The notes under the pieces are model-generated. The model searched no databases. It had not been told where the DNA came from and saw only the letters and a list, made by a program, of their open reading frames with translations. From Massilia mucilaginosa (lineage in GTDB: Bacteria > Pseudomonadota > Gammaproteobacteria > Burkholderiales > Burkholderiaceae_D), in assembly GCF_011682145.1 (NCBI RefSeq), contig NZ_WHJH01000010.1:1-64000 (forward strand): a DNA stretch of 64,000 nt, in the 5' to 3' direction. A program made the translations under genes and the position numbers. Positions 36,266 through 44,871 of this stretch are shown piece after piece. The first letter of the stretch is position 1. Each line of letters begins with the position of its first letter.

Positions 36266-38923
36266 ATGAAAATCATCAAACCGATGCGCCTGGGCGTATT
36301 ACCCCGGCCCTTTACCTGGCAGAAGAAACATTATCTATGCGTGACGGCATACGCGCATGCCACGCTTGGACCCAATCCCCAGCTATTGAATGAACAAGGC
36401 TTGTGGCCGATGCTGGCCAGCGAGCTGGGGGAAACCAGCGTGCTCGACCTGGGCTTGCCAAAGCAATATCCGGAGTTTCTGGTATCCGGTTTTGGCTATA
36501 CCCATCATCAGCAAGATAAAACCCGTTGCGCCGTCTCCGCCCAGGTTGGTCATATTGAAAAACGCCTGACTGTTTTTGGCGACCGCTATTGGATCGCCGG
36601 TGGCGCCAGTGCGCCGGCGCCATTCGACGCCATGCCGCTGGACTGGACGCATGCCTTCGGCGGCGCGGCCTATGCCGGCAATCCGCTTGGCCGCGGCATT
36701 GATGCCGACCATATTGGCGATCGACAGGTGGTCCGGCTGCCCAACATCGAGCTGGCCGGCGAACTGTACCAGTCGCCGGGCAGGCCGCCGTCGGCGCCGG
36801 CCGGCATGGGACCGGTCGACCTCGCCTGGCCGCAGCGCCAGGCGCGCATGGGCGTGCACGACCAGGCCTGGTTCGACAATGACTTCCCCGGCCTTGCCAG
36901 GGACATGGACTGGCGCGCATGGAACGCCGCACCCGACGATCAGCACTTCCCCGCCAGCTTTGAGCTTGCCGGCGCGCCCTACACCTTGCGCAATATGCAC
37001 CCGGAGCACCCGGTGCTGAGCGGAACCATTCCCGACTGGCTTGGCCGTTGCCTCGTGGTCAAACGGCAGCCTGGCAAGCAGATTACCGCCGACATCGACC
37101 TGCGGCTGACCACGGCGTGGTTCTTCCCGCACCGGCTGGAAAGCGTGCTGATATATCACGGCGTGGTCGAGATCGACCAGGACGATGCCCACGACGTTGT
37201 GCAACTGATGCCCGCGCTGGAGCATCGCCATGCAAAACGCGATCATGCCCACTTCCTGAGGGTGCTGGAACAAAGGTGCGACCCGAAGACTGGCAGCAAC
37301 TACGCCTTTCGCGATGGCGACCTGCTGCCTGACGGCGTGGCGCTCGGCCCCCTGTTCCCTGGCGAAGACACCATGTTCGACAAGGCGCCAGGCCCGCTGG
37401 AACGCAATCTTCGGCAGAACATGCAAAACCAGCGCGACAAGGCTGCGCAAACGGCGCGTGAGGAAGGGCTGGTCCCGGACGACATCCTTCCGCCGATGAA
37501 CGCCGCTCCCGAGCTGCCGCGCCGCCTGGAAGATTTGCCGCAATTTATGGAAAAGGTGGATCGGCAGCACGCCGCCGACCTGGATCAAGCCCGGGCAACG
37601 CTGGCCACGACGCGCCGGGAAATGGCGGCCAATCTCCCGCCCGACCATCAGAACCAGCTTGCCATGCTCGACCAGCTGGCGCCTCTGCTCGACAGCAATG
37701 CCGGTGCCACGCGAGCGCCGGCGGCGCCCACCCACAGCTTCGCCGAGGTCAAGGCGAGCCACGTCCACATGGCAGCCTTGGGAAAAACATTTCCCGAAAC
37801 GCCTGCTCCCGAGCTCATGCCGGCCGCCGAGCTGAAAGCCAAAATGCACAAAATGTACCTGCATGGCGTGACCGGTTTCGCGCCAGCCGCCGTGCTGGCC
37901 GGGGATGCGGCCCGGCGCATGCGCGAGCAGGTGGCGGCGATCTACGCCAGCACGCGGGACTTTGCCGGCCTGGACCTGACCGGGGCGGATCTGTCGGGCA
38001 TGGATTTGCGCGGTGCAAATTTTAGCGGCGCCATGCTGGAAAGCGCCGACTTGCGCGGCGCCAAACTGGACGCTTGCAACTTTGCCGAAGCGATCCTGGC
38101 GCGCACCTCGCTTGCCGGCGCCAGCTTTGCGAACGCCAGGTGCGATGGCGCCAGCCTGGCGCAAGCCGACGCCCGCCACGCCTCCTTCGCGCACGCCGTA
38201 CTGAACAAGTGCGCTTGGGAAGAAACCAAGCTCGATCACGCCGACTTCGCGCACGCGCAGATCGGTGAAGTCATGCTGACCGACCTGCAGATTGCGTCGG
38301 CAAGTTTTGACGGTACGCGCTTTTTCTCGGTGACGTTCTACAAAGTTGGCATGCGCGAATGCAGTTTCCGGGATGCACATTTCGAGAAATGCGCCTTTAT
38401 CGAAGGCCGGCAAGAAGATCTGTGCTTCGACAAGGCCACCTTGCAAGACAGCGCATGGGTCACGACCGACGCGGCACGGCTGAGTTTTCGCGGCAGCGTC
38501 CTGCGCACCTGCGCGGTCACCGATAAAACGTCACTCGATGAGGCCGACTTCACGGATGCCCAGCTCTCACAATGCAATTTCCGTGAAATCAGCATGCAGC
38601 GCGCAAATTTCAGCGGTGCGACAGCGGCGATCACGGACTTTTCTGAAGCCAATCTGAGCGGCGCCAACTTGCAGCGCATGAACGCCGGCGGCAGTTTTTT
38701 CACCCGCGCCGTCATGCTCGCCAGCGACCTGCGCGGCGCCAATCTGATTGGCGCAAGCCTGGTGAAGGCCGACTTGCGCTCGTGCGACCTGCGCGGCGCC
38801 AACCTGTTTCGCGCCGACCTGGCGCAAACGCTGGGCGACGGCGGGACCCTGTTCGACCAGGCCTACCTGGAGCAGACCAAATTCCTGCCCCGGCTGGTGC
38901 CTGACAGCGCCCTGGCCGATTGA
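36266..38923 (+). CDS. DUF2169 protein fused to pentapeptide repeats, T6SS effector-loading factor
   Basis: An 885-residue cytoplasmic protein. The N-terminal 330 residues are a DUF2169 domain, starting with the usual KIIKPMRLGVLPRPFTW and containing GFGYTHHQQ and DWTHAFGGAAYAGNPLGRG. A charged helical linker (about 370-570) follows. From about 575 the protein is a run of A-D/N-L-x-x pentapeptide repeats (GADLSGMDLRGANFSG and many more), forming a right-handed beta helix. In Agrobacterium a DUF2169 protein is a chaperone for a type VI DNase effector; by analogy this one should load cargo on the VgrG encoded downstream. The start at 36266 is chosen because the domain begins there; frames upstream lack family residues. 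Confidence 0.85.
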   Translation: MKIIKPMRLGVLPRPFTWQKKHYLCVTAYAHATLGPNPQLLNEQGLWPMLASELGETSVLDLGLPKQYPEFLVSGFGYTHHQQDKTRCAVSAQVGHIEKRLTVFGDRYWIAGGASAPAPFDAMPLDWTHAFGGAAYAGNPLGRGIDADHIGDRQVVRLPNIELAGELYQSPGRPPSAPAGMGPVDLAWPQRQARMGVHDQAWFDNDFPGLARDMDWRAWNAAPDDQHFPASFELAGAPYTLRNMHPEHPVLSGTIPDWLGRCLVVKRQPGKQITADIDLRLTTAWFFPHRLESVLIYHGVVEIDQDDAHDVVQLMPALEHRHAKRDHAHFLRVLEQRCDPKTGSNYAFRDGDLLPDGVALGPLFPGEDTMFDKAPGPLERNLRQNMQNQRDKAAQTAREEGLVPDDILPPMNAAPELPRRLEDLPQFMEKVDRQHAADLDQARATLATTRREMAANLPPDHQNQLAMLDQLAPLLDSNAGATRAPAAPTHSFAEVKASHVHMAALGKTFPETPAPELMPAAELKAKMHKMYLHGVTGFAPAAVLAGDAARRMREQVAAIYASTRDFAGLDLTGADLSGMDLRGANFSGAMLESADLRGAKLDACNFAEAILARTSLAGASFANARCDGASLAQADARHASFAHAVLNKCAWEETKLDHADFAHAQIGEVMLTDLQIASASFDGTRFFSVTFYKVGMRECSFRDAHFEKCAFIEGRQEDLCFDKATLQDSAWVTTDAARLSFRGSVLRTCAVTDKTSLDEADFTDAQLSQCNFREISMQRANFSGATAAITDFSEANLSGANLQRMNAGGSFFTRAVMLASDLRGANLIGASLVKADLRSCDLRGANLFRADLAQTLGDGGTLFDQAYLEQTKFLPRLVPDSALAD

Positions 38924-38970
38924 GACCAAGGAATGCCGATGTTTTTCTTACACTTTCAGCAGGACACCCC

Positions 38971-39324
38971 ATGTTCTTGAAAACCCAGCTTGGCCTCTCC
39001 CTGGCGCCGGTCGATGCCAAGATTCCGATTACCTCGCCCAACGCCGCGCCGGCACCGATGCACATCCCGAATGCCTTCAACATCCTCGTCGGCGGCACCC
39101 CGGCCCACAACCTGGCGACCTTTGCGCCGATGACCATGACCTTGCCCGGGGTTGGCGTGGCCAGCGGTACGGTCATGGGACCGTCGCGCGAAGTGACCGG
39201 CAAATACAACTTGCTGATCAAGGGGACGCCGGCCACGCGCATGACCAGCATGTCGATCCAGAATTCCACCAACGCACCGGGTATCTATCTGGTGCCGGGG
39301 CAGTTCAAGGTGCTGGCATTTTAG
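38971..39324 (+). CDS. PAAR-like protein (DUF4150 type), spike tip
   Basis: A 117-residue protein with a PAAR-like fold of the DUF4150 type. Seen: PITSPNAAPAPMHIPNAFNI, LVGGTPAHNLATFAP, GVASGTVMGPS and FLIKGTPATRM-like LLIKGTPATRMTSM. Such proteins cap the VgrG needle. It has no toxin domain behind it, so effectors linked to it would be separate proteins, for instance the hydrolase encoded 26 bases downstream. A 47-base gap separates it from the DUF2169 gene. Confidence 0.82.
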   Translation: MFLKTQLGLSLAPVDAKIPITSPNAAPAPMHIPNAFNILVGGTPAHNLATFAPMTMTLPGVGVASGTVMGPSREVTGKYNLLIKGTPATRMTSMSIQNSTNAPGIYLVPGQFKVLAF

Positions 39325-39349
39325 CCATGGCTTTCCGAAAGGGTTTTCC

Positions 39350-40141
39350 TTGAAGTACCGCAGCGTTGTCGCCAGTCCGGCCTATTGCCCTCCACCCCGG
39401 CGCTCGCGCCGCATTCTGCATATCGACTCGCGCGAGGCCGCCCCGGTCATGATGGTGACCACCTTGTATCTGCCGGACGGAGCGGGCCCTTTTCCGCTCT
39501 GGGTATTCAACCACGGCAGGAATTTCGGCAATACCGTGCTTCAAGCGCGCAGCCGGCCGGACGCGCTGGCCAAGGTCTTGCTGCGTCAGGGCTATGCGGT
39601 CGCCGCTCCCAACCGCAGAGGGTTTGCCGACTCGGGCGGCCGCCATTTGAGCCATTGGGAAAATCCGCTTTCCGGCGGACTGTGCTGTGCGCGCGACATC
39701 GAGACCGTGGTGCTGGCCATGTCCAGCAAGCCGTATATCGACGCCAGCCGGATCATCGTCAGCGGGCATTCGTATGGCGCGCTGGGAACCTTGGCCTACG
39801 GCATGAAGCCGCACGCCGGCGTGCGCGCCCTGGTGAACTTTGCCGGCGGCCTGCGCGGGGAAATGGACCAGGGCTGGCAGCAGCCGCTACGCGAGGCGTT
39901 CCGCTATTACGGCCGGCGCGCCAGGGTGCGCTCGCTGTGGCTGTACGCCGAAAACGACAGCTTCTGGCCGCTGGACTATGCCAGCTCGCTGCATGAGGCC
40001 TACTGCGAACACGGCGCCAATGCCGAATTTGTCAACCTCGGCCACTTCAAGGAGTGCGCCCACCGCTATGTACTGGACCCGGATGGGGTCGACTTCTGGT
40101 GGCCGAAGGTGGCTGAACTATTACGCGACATCGCAGCATGA
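39350..40141 (+). CDS. Alpha/beta hydrolase between PAAR-like and vgrG genes, candidate T6SS effector
   Basis: A 263-residue alpha/beta hydrolase of dienelactone hydrolase/peptidase style. A triad can be read: nucleophile S141 in G-H-S-Y-G (139-143), acid D203 in YAENDSFW, and base H232 in LGHFKE. An oxyanion region is suggested by VFNHGRN near residue 55. It has no signal peptide, so export by itself is not expected. Start is TTG at 39350, since no ATG fits and the fold begins at once. Its place between the spike-tip and VgrG genes suggests a delivered lipase/esterase effector, but the adjacent genes show no classical periplasmic immunity protein; an intracellular enzyme is the alternative. 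Confidence 0.75.
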   Translation: MKYRSVVASPAYCPPPRRSRRILHIDSREAAPVMMVTTLYLPDGAGPFPLWVFNHGRNFGNTVLQARSRPDALAKVLLRQGYAVAAPNRRGFADSGGRHLSHWENPLSGGLCCARDIETVVLAMSSKPYIDASRIIVSGHSYGALGTLAYGMKPHAGVRALVNFAGGLRGEMDQGWQQPLREAFRYYGRRARVRSLWLYAENDSFWPLDYASSLHEAYCEHGANAEFVNLGHFKECAHRYVLDPDGVDFWWPKVAELLRDIAA

Positions 40142-40190
40142 GCGGCTGTCCGCATCCACACATTGTGTTTAAGCCTGGAAGGAAATTGAT

Positions 40191-42641
40191 ATGGACCGCA
40201 TTGTAAAAGCCCACACGCCCCTCGGCGACGAGGTACTGCTCTTCAGCGCCCTGCGCGGTACAGAAGCGTTGTCGCAGTTGTTCGAATTTGAAGTGGACAT
40301 GATTGCCGATAGCAACGCGCTGGACCTGAAAGCGCTGCTGGGCCAGCCATTGACGCTGGAAATCCAGACGCGCGACGGCGCAGTGCGCTACCTGGACGGC
40401 ATCGTCGGGCGCGGCATGCTGGTGGGACGCGAAGGGGCAACCGCGCGCAGCTGGCGTTACCGCGCCATCGTGCGCCCGTGGTTGTGGCTGCTAACGCAAA
40501 CCAAGGATTGCAAGATCTTCCAGAACAAAAGCGTCGCCGAGATCTTGCAGGAAGTACTCGGGGAATATGGCTTTGCGCTGGAGCTCAATCTGACCGGCAA
40601 TTACCGAACCTGGACCTATTGCGTGCAGTACCAGGAGACCGACTTCGACTTCGTCAGCCGCCTGATGGAACACGAAGGCATCTATTACTACTTCAAGCAT
40701 GCGCTGGGCAGCCATACCCTGGTGCTGGCCGATGACATCGGCGCGCACGAGGTACTGCCCGACTATGCCTCGATTCCCTTCTTCAAGGCCGAGCGCGTGG
40801 CCACGCCCCAGGAAGAGTTCATCGACCGCTACCACGTGGCCCAGGAAATCGCGCCGGGCAGCTACGTCACGGACGACTTCAATTTCACCAAGCCGCGCGC
40901 CAGGCTGCAGAACCAGCGCGCCAACGCCGGTTCGCACCAGCATGGCGACATGGAAGTCTACGACTGGATGGGTGGCTACGCCGAGATGGGCGATGCCGAC
41001 CATTACAGCCGCATTCGCCTCGAAGGATTGCAGTCCGAGCGTGAACGCGACCATGGCCACGCCACAGTGCGCGCCCTGGCGCCCGGCTACCGCTTCAATC
41101 TGAGCAACTGCCCGCGCGACGAAGCCAACCGCGAGTATCTGCTGGTGAGCGTCACGTATCGCTTGCAGGAACCCTGTTACGCCAGCGATCCGACCCCGGC
41201 CTGCTACGAATGCGATTTCGTCACGCAGCCGACCAGCCTGCCGTTTCGCCCGCGCCGGGTCACCCCCAAGCCGCGCACCAACGGGCCGCAAACGGCGACC
41301 GTGGTCGGCCCGGCAGGCGAAGAAATCTGGACCGACGAATACGGCCGCATCAAAGTGCAGTTTCGCTGGGACCGCTACGGCACCATGGACGAAAACAGTT
41401 CGTGCTGGCTGCGCGTGGCAACGAGCTGGGCTGGCTCGAATTTCGGCAACTTGTACATCCCGCGGGTGGGCCAGGAAGTCATCGTCGACTTCATCGGTGG
41501 CGAGGCCGACCGGCCGATTGTCATCGGCAGCACCTACAACGCCGACCAGATGCCACCGTTCGGGCTGCCGGGCGCGGCCAGCAAAAGCGGTATCGTGTCG
41601 CGCTCGACCAAAGGCGGTTCGCCCGCCAATGCCAATTCGCTCGAGTTCGAGGACGCGATCGGCGCGGAAAGGCTGGCCCTGCATGCCGAGAAGGACATGC
41701 TGATCGAAGTGGAGCACAACAAGACCAACACGGTCGGCAATAATCAAGACGAGACCATTGTCGCCAACCATACCGAGTCGATTGGCGCCAACGCGACCCA
41801 ATCGGTGGCGGCCAACCTGACCGAAAGTGTCGGCGCCAATAAGGTGACGTCCATCGACGTCAATCATGCCCATACGGTTGGCGGCACCAGCACCCGCACG
41901 GTCGTTGGCGCCAGCACCGAGCAGCACCAGAGCGGCCATGCGCACAAAGTCACCGGGCACCACGAGCATATCGTCACGGGCGACTACAACGAAACCATCT
42001 ATGGCAATCACAATTATGTGCTGCACGGCGACCATAATTACACGGTGTATGGACATCGCAATTACGATTTGAATGGCAACCAGGTCCATATGCTGAACGG
42101 CAACCAGGCACAGAATGTCATCGGTGATTATCTGCGCGCGGTCAGCGGCAACCAGGACCATATCGTCGATGGCAGTCACGTTCACGTTGTGCATGGCGGG
42201 CATAAGGTAACCGCCAACAATGCCGATTACCATACGAGCGGCGTCCATAATATTTTTGCGGGTGATGTGTTCATCAAAGCGGGCGGCGGCGGCGGCGGGG
42301 CTACTGCCCCCGCTAAAAGTAGCACTGGTGGAGGCACGTACAACAATAAACTCGGCATTACCGCCACCTACGCCGTCGACATTGTCGGGATTGTCAAATT
42401 CTCCTATGCCACAACAGCGTTTTCCGTCGTGCCGCTCAACACCAACATGCGACTCGTCCAAATAGCCTTTCACGGAAAAGCACTCAGCTTTTTCGGTATA
42501 AAAACCGACTTGTGCGGGTGGAAGCGCGACATCAACGGTGTGAAAATTGAAGGAAGTATTGCCTATAACCAGACTTCTACAGTGTCCACCCTGAATGGCG
42601 GGGTACTGATGAATACCAGATTCATGAACCTGATATTTTGA
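40191..42641 (+). CDS. vgrG: T6SS spike protein VgrG (TssI) with C-terminal extension
   Basis: An 816-residue spike. The gp27-like part (1-370) has LFEFEVDMIADSNALDLKAL, YCVQYQETDFDFVSRLMEHE and EGIYYYF. The gp5-like OB domain follows with EIWTDEYGRIKVQFRWDR and SCWLRVATSWAGSNFGNLYI plus PRVGQEVIVDF. The needle (about 500-690) is a beta helix of short repeats (NHTESIGANATQS, later GNHNYVLHGDHNYTVYGHRN). After a Gly-rich linker near 700 comes a C-terminal stretch of about 105 residues that is not standard VgrG and has lower GC; it may be a cargo or adaptor domain. Ribosome site AAGGAA precedes ATG. Confidence 0.95.
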   Translation: MDRIVKAHTPLGDEVLLFSALRGTEALSQLFEFEVDMIADSNALDLKALLGQPLTLEIQTRDGAVRYLDGIVGRGMLVGREGATARSWRYRAIVRPWLWLLTQTKDCKIFQNKSVAEILQEVLGEYGFALELNLTGNYRTWTYCVQYQETDFDFVSRLMEHEGIYYYFKHALGSHTLVLADDIGAHEVLPDYASIPFFKAERVATPQEEFIDRYHVAQEIAPGSYVTDDFNFTKPRARLQNQRANAGSHQHGDMEVYDWMGGYAEMGDADHYSRIRLEGLQSERERDHGHATVRALAPGYRFNLSNCPRDEANREYLLVSVTYRLQEPCYASDPTPACYECDFVTQPTSLPFRPRRVTPKPRTNGPQTATVVGPAGEEIWTDEYGRIKVQFRWDRYGTMDENSSCWLRVATSWAGSNFGNLYIPRVGQEVIVDFIGGEADRPIVIGSTYNADQMPPFGLPGAASKSGIVSRSTKGGSPANANSLEFEDAIGAERLALHAEKDMLIEVEHNKTNTVGNNQDETIVANHTESIGANATQSVAANLTESVGANKVTSIDVNHAHTVGGTSTRTVVGASTEQHQSGHAHKVTGHHEHIVTGDYNETIYGNHNYVLHGDHNYTVYGHRNYDLNGNQVHMLNGNQAQNVIGDYLRAVSGNQDHIVDGSHVHVVHGGHKVTANNADYHTSGVHNIFAGDVFIKAGGGGGGATAPAKSSTGGGTYNNKLGITATYAVDIVGIVKFSYATTAFSVVPLNTNMRLVQIAFHGKALSFFGIKTDLCGWKRDINGVKIEGSIAYNQTSTVSTLNGGVLMNTRFMNLIF

Positions 42642-42647
42642 ACTGCC

Positions 42648-43691
42648 ATGCAAGCACAACATCTTCAATCGAAAATCAGGAACGGCGAAGCGTTGGAGAA
42701 ACTCGACCTGCGCGGGGCAGTGCTGACAGGCCTCGCACTAGCCGGGGGGCAATTCGATCAGGTCGACTTTCGAGGCGCTCAGCTCGATGGCGCCGATCTG
42801 AGCGAGTGCGAATTCATGAACTGCAATTTTGGAGAGGCCGATCTTCGCGATGCAAGCTTGGCCAAAACGACGTGGAACCAATGCAGCCTGAGCCAGGCTC
42901 GGCTCGATCGCGCAGAGGCCAGTGGTGCCACCATGCTCGAATGCGATCTGCGTGGTGCCCTATTGGAATCGTCGCGCTTCGGCAACGCCACGCTACTTCG
43001 CTGCAAGCTCGATGGCGCCAAGCTCATCGCTCTCAGGGCAGAAATGTTGTGTGTGACTGAATGTTCGGCGCATGACTGCGATTTTTCCGAAGCGCTGTTG
43101 GAAAAATCCCTGTTCATGGAGGTCGATTTCGCAGGTAGCGTGTGGCGTGCGGCCAGCTTGAAGAACGTTGTTTTCGCCAAAGCGAAGCTGACCGGGAATG
43201 TGTTTGCCGGACTGTCCATGCCGATGTGCCAGTTCGTCGAAAGCAATCTGGCGCAGACCGATTTCAGCGGGGCGAATATCGCGCACTGCATGTTCAAGGG
43301 TGCGCAACTGCAGGGTGCGCTACTGCGAGGCGTCCAGGCACGCTTTGCCTTGTTCGCCGAAGCCAACCTGGACGGCGCCGATCTGTCGGGCGGGTTTTTT
43401 GAACAAACGCTGTGGCCGCGTGCCAGCCTGCGGACAGCCAACTTGCGCGGCGCCAGGCTCGCCTACGCCACTTTCCAGGCAGCGTGCTGCGAAGGCGCGG
43501 ACTTCCGCGACACCGACCTGCGCTTCGCCGATTTTTCGTATGCCGATCTACGCGATGCCAGCTTCAGCCACGCCGGCTTCGACCGCACCCGGCTGCATCG
43601 CAGCGCGCAGGATGGCGCGACCTGGACCAGCCGGCGCGGCGTCATCGAACACGATGAGCCACTTCTGCATGCCGAACTCTGGTCGCGTTGA
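42648..43691 (+). CDS. Pentapeptide-repeat protein of the vgrG island
   Basis: A 347-residue protein almost wholly of A-[DN]-[LF]-x-x repeats (for example LDGADLSECEFMNCNFGEAD and FAEANLDGADLSGGFF), which fold as a square beta helix. It begins six bases after vgrG. In vgrG islands of this type a DUF2169 protein, a pentapeptide protein, a DUF3540 protein and a DUF4150 protein occur together; the pentapeptide protein is thought to be an accessory or chaperone rather than an enzyme. Similarity to the repeat half of the DUF2169 fusion encoded upstream suggests the two may act together. Gyrase protection, known for some pentapeptide proteins, is not supported by context. Confidence 0.85.
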   Translation: MQAQHLQSKIRNGEALEKLDLRGAVLTGLALAGGQFDQVDFRGAQLDGADLSECEFMNCNFGEADLRDASLAKTTWNQCSLSQARLDRAEASGATMLECDLRGALLESSRFGNATLLRCKLDGAKLIALRAEMLCVTECSAHDCDFSEALLEKSLFMEVDFAGSVWRAASLKNVVFAKAKLTGNVFAGLSMPMCQFVESNLAQTDFSGANIAHCMFKGAQLQGALLRGVQARFALFAEANLDGADLSGGFFEQTLWPRASLRTANLRGARLAYATFQAACCEGADFRDTDLRFADFSYADLRDASFSHAGFDRTRLHRSAQDGATWTSRRGVIEHDEPLLHAELWSR

Positions 43692-43735
43692 GCCTGCCCC
43701 GGCGGTCGCCCTCCCCCATTCATTCAAGGATTCTT

Positions 43736-44389
43736 ATGATGCATACCGTACTCGAACACGCCAGCGCACATGACGCGGCCATTCACGCCATTGCCACGGT
43801 CGTCGCCGATCTTGGTCATGGCAATTTTCTGTTGGACCTTCATGGCGGCACCCTGACCTGCAAGCGCGCCGCCAGTTGCCTGCTGCATCCGGAAACGGGC
43901 GACAAGGTGCTGGTCTCCGGTCCGAGCCGCCAGCAAAGCTACCTGATCGCCGTGCTTGAACGCGACAGCGCGCGCACCGCCAGGGTCGGCGTCGAGGGTG
44001 CCATGGCGATCGGCTACGGCGGCGCGGTGCAGGTCGTCAGCGACGACACCATCAGCCTGGAGAGCGCCGCGCTGTCCCTGACATCGGGGCAGCTGGGCAT
44101 CCGCGCCGAGAGCGCCGTCGTCGTTGCGCAGGAACTGAGCTACCAGGGCCGGCAGTGGCAAGGCGCGCTGGGGGTGCTGCGCCACACCGGGCAGGCGCTG
44201 GAAATGCTGCTGGACAAAGTGCGCCAGGTCGCACGTGTCTGCCATCGCCAGGTCGAGCAAACCGACCATCTGCGCGTGGGCCAGCTCGATTATCAGGCCA
44301 GGGACTATGTGCGGCTACACGGCGACCATGTCATGGTGACCAGCGACAAGCTGCTGAAAATGGACTCAAAACAGATTCATCTGGGCTGA
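43736..44389 (+). CDS. DUF3540-type T6SS accessory protein
   Basis: A 217-residue protein of the DUF3540 kind, found in vgrG islands with DUF2169 and PAAR-like genes. The middle carries ALTCKRAASCLLHPETGDKV-like sequence (here GTLTCKRAASCLLHPETGDK) and a C-terminal beta-helical needle-like part (DTISLESAALSLTSGQ, ending DYVRLHGDHVMVTSDKLL) that resembles spike needles. It may extend or cap the VgrG assembly. The start is ATG 43736, six bases after an AAGGA ribosome site. It is followed three bases later by the small membrane protein gene. Confidence 0.72.
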   Translation: MMHTVLEHASAHDAAIHAIATVVADLGHGNFLLDLHGGTLTCKRAASCLLHPETGDKVLVSGPSRQQSYLIAVLERDSARTARVGVEGAMAIGYGGAVQVVSDDTISLESAALSLTSGQLGIRAESAVVVAQELSYQGRQWQGALGVLRHTGQALEMLLDKVRQVARVCHRQVEQTDHLRVGQLDYQARDYVRLHGDHVMVTSDKLLKMDSKQIHLG

Positions 44390-44392
44390 GGC

Positions 44393-44746
44393 ATGAGCGA
44401 CTTTAGCGCGATGGCGATCGCAGCGGCAATCATTTTGCTGGTTGGCGGGCACGTCTCCTGGCAGATCCGCGGCTTGTTTCGTGCAAGGGCAGCCGACGCC
44501 AGGCTGCTCGCGCACGGCGATGTATGCTATGCAAGGGTCGTCAGTGCGCGCCAGAGCGGCACCCTGATCAATGACCAGCCGCTGTGCGTGGTGCGCCTGG
44601 TGGATGTGCAGGCGCCTGCAACGCAGCGCGACATCGCCCAGGCCATCGCAGCGATCAATCTACCGGCAATACAAACCGGCTGTACGGTCGCCTTGCGGGT
44701 AGACCGTTCCAGCGGGCGGGCGCTGATTGATTTTTCTCGTTCATGA
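44393..44746 (+). CDS. Small membrane-anchored protein at the end of the vgrG island
   Basis: A 117-residue protein with one N-terminal membrane segment (about residues 6-24, MAIAAAIILLVGGHVSW) followed by a small soluble domain (VVSARQSGTLINDQPLCVVR, then TGCTVALRVDRSSGRAL). It starts three bases after the DUF3540 gene and ends the co-oriented island. The topology is unclear: the segment could put the domain in the periplasm, as expected for an immunity protein to an envelope-acting effector, but the domain is also like generic membrane stress proteins. The family is not recognised. Confidence 0.65.
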   Translation: MSDFSAMAIAAAIILLVGGHVSWQIRGLFRARAADARLLAHGDVCYARVVSARQSGTLINDQPLCVVRLVDVQAPATQRDIAQAIAAINLPAIQTGCTVALRVDRSSGRALIDFSRS

Positions 44747-44771
44747 ATCTGGCATCGACCGCCTGAGCGAC

Positions 44772-44811
44772 TTGCGGCGGCTTCCGGCCGCTTAACGGCC
44801 TTACTGCAAGG
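44772..44811. terminator. Hairpin between convergent genes
   Basis: CTTGC (44772-44776) pairs with GCAAG (44807-44811), and inside it GGCCG-CTTAA-CGGCC (44787-44801) forms a second perfect stem. It lies in the gap between the convergent vgrG island and lipoprotein genes. The T-tract is weak, so it is only a possible terminator. Confidence 0.3.
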
Positions 44812-44871
44812 CGCGAGCCATTGCATGATGGTAGTCGTGGCGCCGCATTCGCACGGTCAGTCCTGCCAGAA

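Noticed and set aside
41740-42250. Regular short repeats inside vgrG, considered as a toxin repeat domain or a tandem DNA repeat.
   Set aside because: They are the usual beta-helix needle repeats of VgrG and vary in sequence.
42648-43691. Pentapeptide protein as a gyrase-protecting resistance factor (Qnr-like).
   Set aside because: Gene context is a vgrG island with DUF2169, DUF3540 and PAAR-like genes, and a second pentapeptide domain is fused to DUF2169.
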